Shown piece by piece: positions 25,830 to 34,163 of a stretch of 64,000 bases of DNA. This DNA is from Reyranella sp. (GTDB lineage: Bacteria > Pseudomonadota > Alphaproteobacteria > Reyranellales > Reyranellaceae): assembly GCA_019750135.1 (NCBI GenBank), contig JAIEOV010000005.1, forward strand, positions 62,001-126,000, in the 5' to 3' direction. Under the pieces are notes generated by a model. The model was not told the origin of the DNA. It saw nothing but the letters and a program-made list of their open reading frames with translations, and ran no database searches. A program made the translations under genes and the position numbers. Numbering within the stretch: the first letter of the stretch is position 1; each line of letters starts with the position of its first letter.

Positions 25830-26777
25830 CTACGCAGCCGCTTTCGTTTTCTTCGGCCACCGCGCTTCGACCAGGGGCAGCACCTTGTCTATGAGCTTGC
25901 GCGTCTGGGCGATGATCGCATCGCCGTCGGGACCGACGGGCCGCAGGATGAACTTCTCGACACCGACGGCCACGTATTCGGCGACCCGGTCGAAGATCAC
26001 CTTCTCGTCGCCGATGGCGAAGTAGCCCGACGGGTCGCGGCCCGTCCGCTTCTGGTAAGCGGCCATGGCGCCCGACAGAACGCTGTCGTTTGGGCTGCCG
26101 AAATAGAACGGAAAGGCCGCGCCGTAGTGATCCTCGTCGATCGTGCGACCGGCCTCGGCCGTCGCCTTCTTGATGGCGGCAACGACCTTGCCGACGGCGT
26201 CCGGCAATTCGGCGCCGGACTGCCAGCCCGTGCCGTAGCGCGCCGTACGCCGGATCGCGGCGTCCGACGAGCCGCCGATCCACATCGGCAGGTCGGGCTG
26301 CACCGGCTTGGGCGAGATCGACGCGCCCTTCAGCCTGTAGTGCTTGCCTTCGAAGTCGACGCTGTCCTCGCGCCACAGGCGGGCGATGATCTGCAGCGAT
26401 TCGTCGGTCCGCCGGCCGCGCGTCCTGGTGTCGATGTCGAGCGCTTCCCACTCGGGCCCCAGCGGGCTGCCGATGCCGAAGCCCGGCAGCAGGCGACCCT
26501 CCGACAGCACGTCGATGGTGGCGCACTGCTTGGCCAGCAGCACCGGATCGCGCAGCGCCAGCGACACCACGTTCATGCCGAAGCGCAGGCGGCGCGTGCG
26601 GCCGGCCAGGGCCGCCATCACCGCCATGCATTCCAGGATCGGCTGGCGACTGACCAGCCGGTCGGTCTGCCACAGCGAATCGACGCCGCCCGCCTCGCAG
26701 AGATCGACCCAGCGCCAGTAGTCGCTCGCCCCGGCGAAGGGGAACTCCATCAGGCCGAGGCCGATGGCGACGGTCAT
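25830..26777 (-). CDS. LLM-class oxidoreductase
   Basis: A 315-residue LLM protein of a different subgroup from its two neighbours. It has LWQTDRLVSRQPILE in place of the DH/EH motif, RLRFGMNVVSLALRDPVLLAKQCATIDVLS, split here as RLRFGMNVVSL and LLAKQCATIDVLSEGRL, and MWIGGSSDAAIRRTA. The ATG at 26777 overlaps the stop of the upstream LLM gene by four bases, which settles the start although the frame continues upstream. Loss of the DH/EH pair may mean a different substrate or FMN rather than F420. Confidence 0.82.
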   Translation of the reverse strand: MTVAIGLGLMEFPFAGASDYWRWVDLCEAGGVDSLWQTDRLVSRQPILECMAVMAALAGRTRRLRFGMNVVSLALRDPVLLAKQCATIDVLSEGRLLPGFGIGSPLGPEWEALDIDTRTRGRRTDESLQIIARLWREDSVDFEGKHYRLKGASISPKPVQPDLPMWIGGSSDAAIRRTARYGTGWQSGAELPDAVGKVVAAIKKATAEAGRTIDEDHYGAAFPFYFGSPNDSVLSGAMAAYQKRTGRDPSGYFAIGDEKVIFDRVAEYVAVGVEKFILRPVGPDGDAIIAQTRKLIDKVLPLVEARWPKKTKAAA

Positions 26778-27625
26778 GCGGCCAGGGCCGTCTTGGCGAG
26801 CGGCGCGACCTTGTCGAGATAGCGCAGGATGTCGTCGCGGCTCTCGTCGGGGATCGCCAGCAACGCGCTCTGGATGCCGGCCTTGTCGTAGCTCTCCAGC
26901 GCCTTGGCGTCGTTGGCCGCGCCGAACACGATGGTGGTGATGGTCTTGGGATCGCGGCCCGCCTTCTCCGCCATCTGGTTGAGATGCGCGACGCCCTTCA
27001 CGACGTCGAAGCCGCCGCGCGGCCTGGGGAACCAGCCGTCGCAATACTCGATGACGCGGCGCAGCGTGTGGTCGGTCTCGCCGCCCAGGATGACCGGCAC
27101 ATGCGGCTTCTGCGCCGGCTTGGGCCACGACCAGACGCGGTCGAACTTCACGAACTCGCCGTTGTAGGAGGCTTCGTCCTTGGTCCACAGCTCCTTCATC
27201 GCCAGCACATGCTCGCGCATCTGCTTGAAGCGCGTCTGGTACTTGGCGCCGTGGTTCTCCATCTCCTCGACGTTCCAGCCGCCGCCGATGCCCAGGATGA
27301 AGCGTCCGCCCGACAGCTGGTCGAGCGAGGCGACGGCCTTGGCCGTCACGATCGGCTCGTGCTGCGGCACCAGCAGGATTCCGGTGCCGAGCTTCAGCTT
27401 CTTTGTCGCCGCGGCGGCGAAGGAGAGCGCCACGAACGGATCGTGGGTGTGCGAATAGCGCTTGGGCAGCTCACCGCCGCCCGGGAAGGGCGACTTGCGG
27501 CTGGCCGGGATGTGGGTGTGCTCGGGCACGAACAGCGAATCGAAGCCGCGGTCCTCGAGGGCCTTGGCCAGCTCCGCCATGTTGATCCCGTAGTCGGCCG
27601 GAAAATAGAAGGCACCAACACGCAT
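26774..27625 (-). CDS. LLM-class oxidoreductase, probable F420-dependent (283-residue trio, copy 2)
   Basis: A 283-residue LLM protein with FVPEHTHIPASRK at 32-44 and SGGRFILGIGGGW at 105-117, followed by PVILGGETDHTLRRVIEYCDGW. It is colinear with the products of 24969-25820 and 56505-57359. The ATG at 27625 is preceded by AGAGGAGGTCTGCG, a strong ribosome-binding site. It lies 16 bases downstream of gnd, so gnd and the three LLM genes probably form one leftward operon. Confidence 0.86.
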   Translation of the reverse strand: MRVGAFYFPADYGINMAELAKALEDRGFDSLFVPEHTHIPASRKSPFPGGGELPKRYSHTHDPFVALSFAAAATKKLKLGTGILLVPQHEPIVTAKAVASLDQLSGGRFILGIGGGWNVEEMENHGAKYQTRFKQMREHVLAMKELWTKDEASYNGEFVKFDRVWSWPKPAQKPHVPVILGGETDHTLRRVIEYCDGWFPRPRGGFDVVKGVAHLNQMAEKAGRDPKTITTIVFGAANDAKALESYDKAGIQSALLAIPDESRDDILRYLDKVAPLAKTALAA

Positions 27626-27641
27626 CGCAGACCTCCTCTGG

Positions 27642-28628
27642 CTATTTCTTCGGTGCTTCGACGTGACCTCCGAAGCCCAGTCGCATCGCCGACAGGACCT
27701 TCTCGGCAAAGGTATGATCCTGGCGCGAGCGGAAGCGCACGAACAGCGACGCCGCCAGCACGTCGGCCGGCACAGCTTCCTCGATCGCGGCCTCGATCGT
27801 CCAGCGGCCTTCGCCGCTGTCGTCGACATGGCCGGAGAAGCCCTCGAGCTGCGGGCTCTTGGCCAGCGCACTCGCCGTGAGGTCGAGCAGCCAGGACGTG
27901 ACCACGCTGCCACGCCGCCACACTTCGGCGACGTCGGCCAGGTTGAGGTCGTAGCGCTCGTCGGCCGGCAGCTTGGCGGAAGCCCGGTTGCGCATGATGT
28001 CGAAGCCCTCGGCGAAGGCCTGCATCATGCCGTACTCGATGCCGTTATGGATCATCTTGACGAAATGACCGGCGCCGACCGGGCCGGCATGGATGTAGCC
28101 CTGCTCGGCGCGCGGATCGAGCTTTTCACCCTCACGTTCCTTGGTGCGCTCGACAGAGCCCAGTCCGGGCGCCAGCGCCGCGAAGATCGGGTCGAGCCGG
28201 TTCACCACATCTGTGTCGCCGCCGATCATCAGGCAGTAGCCGCGCTGCAGGCCCCAGACGCCACCGGACGTGCCGACATCCAGGTACTTGATGCCCTTGG
28301 GCGCCAGCTCGCGGGCGCGACGCACGTCGTCTTTGAAGTTGGTGTTGCCGCCGTCGATGATGGCGTCGCCCGGCTTCATCAGGCCGGCGAGCTGCTTGAT
28401 CGTCTCCTCGGTGATCCTGCCGGCGGGCAGCATCACCCACACGGTGCGCGGCGCCTCCAGGGCCTCGACCATGGCCGGCACGGACGTGACCGCGGTGGCG
28501 CCGTCCTTGGCCAGCGCCGCGCCGGGCGCGGGATCGGCGTCGTAGACCACGCAGGAATGTCCTGCGCGCGTCAAACGACGCACGATATTGCCGCCCATCC
28601 GTCCGAGGCCAATGACTCCGATCTGCAT
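27642..28628 (-). CDS. gnd: 6-phosphogluconate dehydrogenase, short form (Gnd/YqeC type)
   Basis: A 328-residue decarboxylating 6-phosphogluconate dehydrogenase that gives ribulose-5-phosphate and CO2. GLGRMG at 7-12 is the dinucleotide loop, [22 protein letters not shown] (in parts: [20 protein letters not shown]) the substrate loop, and Lys191 in [14 protein letters not shown] the catalytic base. Its length fits the short, usually NAD-preferring class rather than the 470-residue form. Its place in the F420 island, with Fgd present, suggests a route glucose-6-phosphate to ribulose-5-phosphate in which the first step reduces F420. Confidence 0.9.
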   Translation of the reverse strand: MQIGVIGLGRMGGNIVRRLTRAGHSCVVYDADPAPGAALAKDGATAVTSVPAMVEALEAPRTVWVMLPAGRITEETIKQLAGLMKPGDAIIDGGNTNFKDDVRRARELAPKGIKYLDVGTSGGVWGLQRGYCLMIGGDTDVVNRLDPIFAALAPGLGSVERTKEREGEKLDPRAEQGYIHAGPVGAGHFVKMIHNGIEYGMMQAFAEGFDIMRNRASAKLPADERYDLNLADVAEVWRRGSVVTSWLLDLTASALAKSPQLEGFSGHVDDSGEGRWTIEAAIEEAVPADVLAASLFVRFRSRQDHTFAEKVLSAMRLGFGGHVEAPKK

Positions 28629-28633
28629 CTGCC

Positions 28634-28678
28634 GTCCGTCCCCCTCGGTGGCCCTGATGGCCTTTTTGGGGGACGGAC
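28634..28678. terminator. Hairpin between the Liv-2 binding-protein gene and gnd
   Basis: GTCCGTCCCCC (28634-28644) and GGGGGACGGAC (28668-28678) form a perfect 11-base-pair stem. The 23-base loop can itself pair (GGCC/GGCC). It lies between two leftward genes and would attenuate or end the binding-protein transcript before gnd. No U-run follows on the minus strand. Confidence 0.5.
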
Positions 28679-28694
28679 CTGGCCGACCCCCCGG

Positions 28695-29831
28695 CTACTT
28701 CACCTCAACGATGTCGGCCACGCCAACCTTCTTGTCCAGCACCGTCTGCAGCACGACATAGCGGCCCGCGGAATTGTGGTCGTCGAAGGTCACGGTTTTG
28801 CCCATGACGTTGACGAAGGTCATCTTCTGGATGGCGTTCTTGATGCCTTCGCCGTCGGTGCACTTACAGTCGGTGATCGCCTGGGCGATGATGCGGATGG
28901 CGTCGTAGCCGCCCCAGGTCTGCAGGTAGGGCTCGGACTTGTACTTGGCCTTGATCTTCTCGGCGAACGCCTTGTTCTGCGGCGAGTCGATGGTCGAGTT
29001 GTAGGTCCAGGCGCTGATCGACTTCTCCATGCCGCCGGCCTCGATGATCGGCTGATTGCGCCCGCCGAGCTCGATGCGGCCGGTGTAGGGGATCTTCACG
29101 CCGAGCTGCATGGCCTGGCGCAGGAAGTTGATCGAATCGCCGCCGACCTGGAAGGTCGCGATGGCGTCGGGCCTCCGCTGCTGCAGGCGCGTCAGGATGC
29201 TGGTGAAGTCCGGCGCGTTCTGCGGATGGAAGTCGGTCGACACGACCTGTACGCCCGCCTTCTCGGCCACCGCCTTGAAGGCGTCGGCGCCGCCGCGGCC
29301 GAAGTCGGTGTCCTCGCCGACGATCGCCACGGTCTTCCACTGCTTCTTGTTGCCGAGATAGATGCCGAGCGCATCCATCATCGCCGAATCGGACGGGCTG
29401 ATGCGGAACGAGTACTCGTTGCGTCCCGGCCCGGCCAGCGCCGTGATCTGCGGGTTGGACGCGATACCGGTGATCATCGGGATCTTGGCGTCGGCCACGA
29501 TCTTCATGCTGGCGAGATGGGCCGAGCTGCAATGCGCGCCCTCGATCGCCACCACCTTGGCCTCGACCAGCTTGTTGGCGACGTTGACCGCCTCGGAGGG
29601 ATTGCACTTGTTGTCGAGCACCATCAGCTCGATCTTGCGGCCACCGAGAAGCCCGCCGGCGGCGTTGATCTCCTCGACGGCGAGGTTGACGCCCCACATT
29701 TCCCATTCCGACGCCACCGCGGCGACGCCGGTCTGCGGCGTCGACACGCCGATCAGGATCGGCTGCGCTGCCGCCGAGCCAATGCCCCAAGCAGCAGCAA
29801 TCGCCGCTGCCGCCCAAAATCTCACCCTCAT
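28695..29831 (-). CDS. Branched-chain-type ABC periplasmic binding protein (with Liv system 2)
   Basis: A 378-residue family-6 binding protein with a Sec signal (RFWAAAAIAAAWGIGSAAAQ, cleavage after SAAA near residue 22). The mature part has PILIGVSTPQTG, LAVEEINAAGGLLGGRKIEL (as EEINAAGGLLGGRK) and KAGVQVVSTDFHP-like blocks of the family. The livHMGF genes across the IclR gene lack a binding protein of their own, so this is very probably their partner. Its ATG overlaps the iclR-type stop by four bases, so both are cotranscribed leftward. Confidence 0.87.
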   Translation of the reverse strand: MRVRFWAAAAIAAAWGIGSAAAQPILIGVSTPQTGVAAVASEWEMWGVNLAVEEINAAGGLLGGRKIELMVLDNKCNPSEAVNVANKLVEAKVVAIEGAHCSSAHLASMKIVADAKIPMITGIASNPQITALAGPGRNEYSFRISPSDSAMMDALGIYLGNKKQWKTVAIVGEDTDFGRGGADAFKAVAEKAGVQVVSTDFHPQNAPDFTSILTRLQQRRPDAIATFQVGGDSINFLRQAMQLGVKIPYTGRIELGGRNQPIIEAGGMEKSISAWTYNSTIDSPQNKAFAEKIKAKYKSEPYLQTWGGYDAIRIIAQAITDCKCTDGEGIKNAIQKMTFVNVMGKTVTFDDHNSAGRYVVLQTVLDKKVGVADIVEVK

Positions 29832-30706
29832 CTCTTCCCTCCGTTGCGCTCCCCGAGAGCAGTCAAACGCATAGCAGTCGTCGTGCCAAGCTCGCCGGCG
29901 CCCAGCGTGCGCGAGATGCGCAGCGCCGCCGCCGTCACCAGGGGAATGCTCCCCTGCAAGGTGAGGCCGCTTTCCAGATATTTCGGGAATGCCACGCTGA
30001 GCGCGGCCACGACCGCACCGGCGCGATCGGTGATCGGCGCGCCGACCGACAGCACGCCCGGGATGTTCTCCTCGACGACCGTGGCGTAGCCCTGGCGCCG
30101 CACCTTGGCGAGCGAGGCCATCACCATCGCCGGATCGGTGACGGTGTGCGGCGTAATGGCCAGCAGCTTGCGATGGCCCAAGATCTTGCGGGCCTCGCTG
30201 TCGTCGAGCGCCGCCAGCAACACCTTGCCGGCTGCCGTGCTGTGCAGGGCCATCTCGCTGCCGATGCTGACCCGGATGGCGAGGCCGTCGGCCTGCACCG
30301 CCAGCAGGTAGATCGCGCGACCGGAGCGCAGGACCGAGACGAAGCCGTTGAGATGATGCTCCTGCGCCAGCCGGTCGAGCTCGCGCCGTGCCGTCGCGAG
30401 ATAGTCGACGCCGCGCTCGCCGCTCGCCCCCAGGATCATCGAGCGATGACCCAGGCGATAGCGCGACGTCTCGGTGTTCTTCTCGATGTAGCCGCGCACA
30501 GAGAGCGACGACACCAGACGCTGCACGATGGTCGGGCTGAGCTCCAGGCGCCGCGCCAGCTCGCGCACGCCGATGTCGCCGTTCTCGGCCTCGATCATCT
30601 CCAGGATGTCGAGTCCGCGCTCGAGCGACTGCGAGCCCGAACGCGCCGGGCGCGGCGGGGAGATGGTGCGGCGGGTGCCGTCTCGTTGTTCCGAATATCG
30701 GTACAT
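29828..30706 (-). CDS. IclR-family transcriptional regulator
   Basis: A 292-residue IclR regulator. The winged helix covers about residues 27-88 (SLERGLDILEMIEA, VRELARRLELSPTIVQRLVSSL). The effector domain follows, with LHSTAAGKVLLAAL and ENIPGVLSVGAPI, both family landmarks. The ATG at 30706 follows the divergent spacer; an in-frame extension upstream would overlap the promoter region and is unlikely. Position between the binding-protein gene and the divergent livHMGF-hyuAB-LLM genes makes it the likely local regulator, responding to the transported or degraded compound. Confidence 0.9.
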   Translation of the reverse strand: MYRYSEQRDGTRRTISPPRPARSGSQSLERGLDILEMIEAENGDIGVRELARRLELSPTIVQRLVSSLSVRGYIEKNTETSRYRLGHRSMILGASGERGVDYLATARRELDRLAQEHHLNGFVSVLRSGRAIYLLAVQADGLAIRVSIGSEMALHSTAAGKVLLAALDDSEARKILGHRKLLAITPHTVTDPAMVMASLAKVRRQGYATVVEENIPGVLSVGAPITDRAGAVVAALSVAFPKYLESGLTLQGSIPLVTAAALRISRTLGAGELGTTTAMRLTALGERNGGKR

Positions 30707-30812
30707 CGTTGCGATAGTTGCACGTTCGCAGGATTCTTGTTTATCTGTCAACGCACATCGGCCCCGGTCGCGTCCGCGTTTTGGTGGTCCAAGAATTGCA
30801 ACTGCGAGACTC
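30707..30812. promoter_or_regulatory. Divergent IclR / livHMGF-hyuAB promoter region
   Basis: A 106-base spacer between the IclR gene and the rightward transport-catabolic operon, the expected site of IclR binding. Inverted 7-base arms ATTCTTG (30733-30739) and CAAGAAT (30790-30796) are present 50 bases apart, and GTTGCGATAGTTGCACG near 30708-30724 contains a short direct repeat of GTTGC/GTTGCA. These are only candidates. Confidence 0.4.
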
Positions 30813-31700
30813 ATGACCGTCGACGCCGTCTATCTCCTCCAGCTCACGTTGAATGGCATCACGCTCGGATTGATCTACGCCCTGATCGCCGTCGGCCTGT
30901 CGCTGATCTTCGGCGTGATGGAGATCATCAACTTCGCGCATGGCGAGCTCCTGATGCTCGGCGCCTATGCCATGACCTTCGCGCTTCCGGTGATGGGGCT
31001 GTTCTACTGGCCGTCGCTCGCCGTCGCCATCCTGGCGATCATGCTGGTCGGCTTCGTGATCTACGAGGTGCTGCTGGCGCGGCTCAAGCCCGAGGAGTTC
31101 GAGCGCTCGATCCTGATCACGCTCGGCCTCTCCATCATCATCATCCACGTGATGCAGTACTTCTTCACCGCGACGCCGCGCATGGTCGACACCCAGTACG
31201 GCTTCGAGGGCGTGTCGATCGGCTCGATCCGCATCACCTGGACGCGCATCATCGGCGCCGGAGCCGCCGCCGCCGCGTTCGGCGGCCTCTACCTGGTGCT
31301 GCGCCACACCCAGTTCGGCCGTTCCATGCGCGCGATCGCCCAGAACCGCGAGGCGGCGCTGATGGTCGGCATCCGGCCGCGCGTCGTGGCGCGCAACGCC
31401 GTGGTGCTCGCCGCGGGACTGTGCGGCCTGGCGGGTGCGGCAATCTCGCCCATCCAGCTGGTGACGCCCTACATGGGCCAGTTCCTGATCTTCAAGGCCT
31501 TCGCCCTGGTGATCATCGGCGGCCTCGGCAACATCCCCGGCGCCATCGTCGCGGCGATCGCCCTCGGCCTGATCGAAAGCTGGATCGGCGGCTTCTACGA
31601 GATCGTCTGGCAGGAGGCCGCGGTGTTCGTGATCATGATCGGCGTCCTGTTCCTGCGGCCCGACGGCCTGTTCAAGCGCGGCGGCATGCGCGTCGGATGA
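30813..31700 (+). CDS. livH: Branched-chain-type ABC importer permease LivH (system 2)
   Basis: A 295-residue LivH-type permease with the typical LTLNGITLGLIYALIAVGLS opening. MEIINFAHGELLMLGAYA follows, then the EAA-like NREAALMVGIRPRVV, and GGLGNIPGAIVAAIALGLIE lies near the end. It is the first gene of a seven-gene rightward operon. The ATG at 30813 is the first methionine after the spacer and precedes the conserved region by a few residues. Confidence 0.92.
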   Translation: MTVDAVYLLQLTLNGITLGLIYALIAVGLSLIFGVMEIINFAHGELLMLGAYAMTFALPVMGLFYWPSLAVAILAIMLVGFVIYEVLLARLKPEEFERSILITLGLSIIIIHVMQYFFTATPRMVDTQYGFEGVSIGSIRITWTRIIGAGAAAAAFGGLYLVLRHTQFGRSMRAIAQNREAALMVGIRPRVVARNAVVLAAGLCGLAGAAISPIQLVTPYMGQFLIFKAFALVIIGGLGNIPGAIVAAIALGLIESWIGGFYEIVWQEAAVFVIMIGVLFLRPDGLFKRGGMRVG

Positions 31701-32638
31701 AGCTCGCCATCGCCCTCCTGGCGGCGCTCGCCTTCGCCGCCCTGCCGCTGATGACGTCGTCGAACTACGTCATCGGCATCGGTATCTCCGCGCTGATCTT
31801 CACCGTCGCCGCAGCGGCGCTGAACCTGATCTACGGCTTCACCGGTCTGCTGTCCTTCGCCCAGCTCGGCTTCTGGGGCATCGGCGGCTACGCGACGGCG
31901 CTCACCGTCGTCACCTTCGGCGGCAATTTCTGGTGGGGCGTGCTGTGGGCCGCCCTGGTCAACGCCGCGGTGGCGCTGGCGATCGGCTATCCGACGCTAC
32001 GCACCAACCGCCATGCCTTCGTCATCGTCACCCTGACCTTCGCGCTGCTGGTGACGCTGGTCGCGCGCGACTGGGTCGATCTGACGCGCGGGCCGCTCGG
32101 CATCCCCAACCTGCCAAAGCCGTCAGCCTTCGGCTACCGCTTCGCCACCACGGGCCAGTTCTACTGGGTGGCCTGGGCCTTCTCGGTGGCGATGCTGGGC
32201 TTCCTCTACGCGCTCTGCAGCTCGCGCATCGGCCGCACCCTGGTCGCCATCAAGCAGAACGAGCCGCTGGTGCGCGCCCAGGGCATCTCGCCCATGCCCT
32301 ACAAGCTCTCGGCCTTCGCCATCAGCGCGGCGGTCACCGGCGCGGCGGGCGGCGTCTACACCTTCCATCTCGGCATCATCGACCCGCTGTTCCTCGACTT
32401 CTATTACATGCAGACCTTCCTGATCATCGTGATCATCGGCGGCGCGGGCAGCTTCTGGGGCGTCGTCGCCGCCGGCATCGCGCTCTCGGCCCTGCCCGAG
32501 ATGCTGCGCTTCTCGGCCGACTTCCGCATGATCATCTACGGTGTGATCCTGGTCGTCGCCATGTTCGTCATGCCGTCGGGCGTGGCGGGCTGGCTGCGCG
32601 AGCGCCAGATCGCCCGCATGCGCGAGCAGCTGCGATGA
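31697..32638 (+). CDS. livM: Branched-chain-type ABC importer permease LivM (system 2)
   Basis: A 313-residue LivM-type permease. Family blocks are LNLIYGFTGLLSFAQLGFWG, RTLVAIKQNEPLVRAQGI and GGAGSFWGVVAAGIALSALPE (as GGAGSFWGVVAAG). The ATG at 31697 overlaps the livH stop (ATGA). Unlike system 1, the permease and LivG are separate chains here. Confidence 0.92.
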   Translation: MKLAIALLAALAFAALPLMTSSNYVIGIGISALIFTVAAAALNLIYGFTGLLSFAQLGFWGIGGYATALTVVTFGGNFWWGVLWAALVNAAVALAIGYPTLRTNRHAFVIVTLTFALLVTLVARDWVDLTRGPLGIPNLPKPSAFGYRFATTGQFYWVAWAFSVAMLGFLYALCSSRIGRTLVAIKQNEPLVRAQGISPMPYKLSAFAISAAVTGAAGGVYTFHLGIIDPLFLDFYYMQTFLIIVIIGGAGSFWGVVAAGIALSALPEMLRFSADFRMIIYGVILVVAMFVMPSGVAGWLRERQIARMREQLR

Positions 32639-33432
32639 GCGCCATCCTCGAAGTCAGCGAGCTGCGCAAGTCGTATGCCGGCGTGCATGCGCTGGACGGC
32701 GTGTCGTTCGCGGTCGAAGCCGGCAGCGTCACCGGCCTGATCGGCCCCAACGGCTCGGGCAAGAGCACGGCGATCGACTGCATCTCGGGCTTCCAGCAGC
32801 GCGACGGCGGCAAGGTCGTGCTCGGCGGCCAGGACATCTCCGGCCGGCCTGCGCACCACATCGCCCGCGCCGGCCTGATGCGCACCTTCCAGACGGTGCG
32901 CATCTACGAGCGTCTGAGCCTGCGCGACAATCTCGCCATCGCCGCCCAGCAGTTCGACCCCGCCACCTGGATCGACGAATTCCTGCGCACCCGCCGTTAT
33001 CGCCAAGCCGTCGACAAGGCCGAGATGCGCGCACGCGAGCTGGTCGAGCTGATCGGGCTCAAGCGCTACTGGGACATCGAGACCGGCATCCTTTCCTATG
33101 GCCAGAAGAAGCTGGTGGCGCTGGCCGCAGCCCTGATGCCGCATCCCAAGATCGTCGTGCTCGACGAGCCGGTGGCCGGCGTCAACCCGACGCGCATCCG
33201 CGAGATCGAGGTGGCGCTCAGCGAGCTCAACCGCGCCGGCGAGACCTTCCTGATCGTCGAGCACAATGTCGAGTTCATCACCAACCTCTGCCATCGCGTG
33301 ATCGTCCTCGACCAGGGCAAGAAGCTGGCCGAAGGCACGGCCAAGGACATCCACACCGATGCGCGCGTGCTCGAAGCCTATCTCGGCATGACGCCGGAGA
33401 TGGCCGAGGCCGAGATGCGGGGCGCGGCATGA
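32635..33432 (+). CDS. livG: Branched-chain-type ABC importer ATPase LivG (system 2)
   Basis: A 265-residue LivG ATPase with Walker A GPNGSGKS at 37-44, the QTVRIYERLSL Q-loop region, the signature LSYGQKKLVALAAAL and Walker B KIVVLDEPVAGVNP. The LivG-type ending reads EGTAKDIHTDARVLEAYLG. ATG overlaps the livM stop and its own stop overlaps the livF start, both by four bases. Confidence 0.92.
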   Translation: MSAILEVSELRKSYAGVHALDGVSFAVEAGSVTGLIGPNGSGKSTAIDCISGFQQRDGGKVVLGGQDISGRPAHHIARAGLMRTFQTVRIYERLSLRDNLAIAAQQFDPATWIDEFLRTRRYRQAVDKAEMRARELVELIGLKRYWDIETGILSYGQKKLVALAAALMPHPKIVVLDEPVAGVNPTRIREIEVALSELNRAGETFLIVEHNVEFITNLCHRVIVLDQGKKLAEGTAKDIHTDARVLEAYLGMTPEMAEAEMRGAA

Positions 33433-34160
33433 ATCCCGCGCTCGAACTGGTCTCGGTGACGGCGGGCTATGGCGACAACCCGATCGTGCGCGAGTTCTCG
33501 GCCCGCCTGCAGACCGGCACCATCACCACGCTGATCGGCGGCAACGGCGCCGGCAAGTCGACGCTGCTTCGCGCCATCTACGGCACCAACCGCTTCTTCT
33601 CCGGCCAGATCGTCTTCAAGAACGAGACCATCGAGCGCCTGCCGCCGTGGGAGCGCCTGAAACGCGGCATCGGCTTCGTGCCGCAAGGCCGCTGCAACTT
33701 CCCGGCAATGTCGGTCGGCGAGAACCTCAAGATGGGCTGCTACACCCTGCCCAAGGCCGTGCACGACGCCGCCATCGACCGCGTTACCGGCTTGTTCCCC
33801 ATGATGCAGCAGAAGTGGCGTACCGATGCCGGCAACCTGTCGGGCGGCGAGCAGCAGATCCTGGAAATGGCCATGGTGCTGCTGGTCGAGCCGACTCTGT
33901 TGCTGCTCGACGAGCCCTCGCTCGGCCTGTCGCCCAAGATGCAGGGCGACGTCTTCGCCACGGTCCAACGCATCGCCGCGCACGGCGTCACCGTGCTGGT
34001 GGTCGAGCAGAACGTGCGCGGCGCCTTGCTGATCTCCGACCGCGCTCTGGTCATGGAACAGGGCCGGCTCTTCATGGAAGGCCCGGCGGACGAAGTGCGC
34101 ACCGATCCGCGCATCCGTCAGGCCTATCTCGGCGGCAACATTCACGAAACAGCGGCGTAG
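33429..34160 (+). CDS. livF: Branched-chain-type ABC importer ATPase LivF (system 2)
   Basis: A 243-residue LivF ATPase. Walker A is GGNGAGKS at 37-44, the LivF-typical IGFVPQGRCNFPAMSVGENL (shown as FVPQGRCNFPAMSV) follows, the signature is LSGGEQQILEMAMVLL and Walker B is LLLLDEPSLGLSP. Three bases separate it from hyuA, linking import to amide-bond or hydantoin-type chemistry. Confidence 0.92.
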   Translation: MNPALELVSVTAGYGDNPIVREFSARLQTGTITTLIGGNGAGKSTLLRAIYGTNRFFSGQIVFKNETIERLPPWERLKRGIGFVPQGRCNFPAMSVGENLKMGCYTLPKAVHDAAIDRVTGLFPMMQQKWRTDAGNLSGGEQQILEMAMVLLVEPTLLLLDEPSLGLSPKMQGDVFATVQRIAAHGVTVLVVEQNVRGALLISDRALVMEQGRLFMEGPADEVRTDPRIRQAYLGGNIHETAA

Positions 34161-34163
34161 GAC

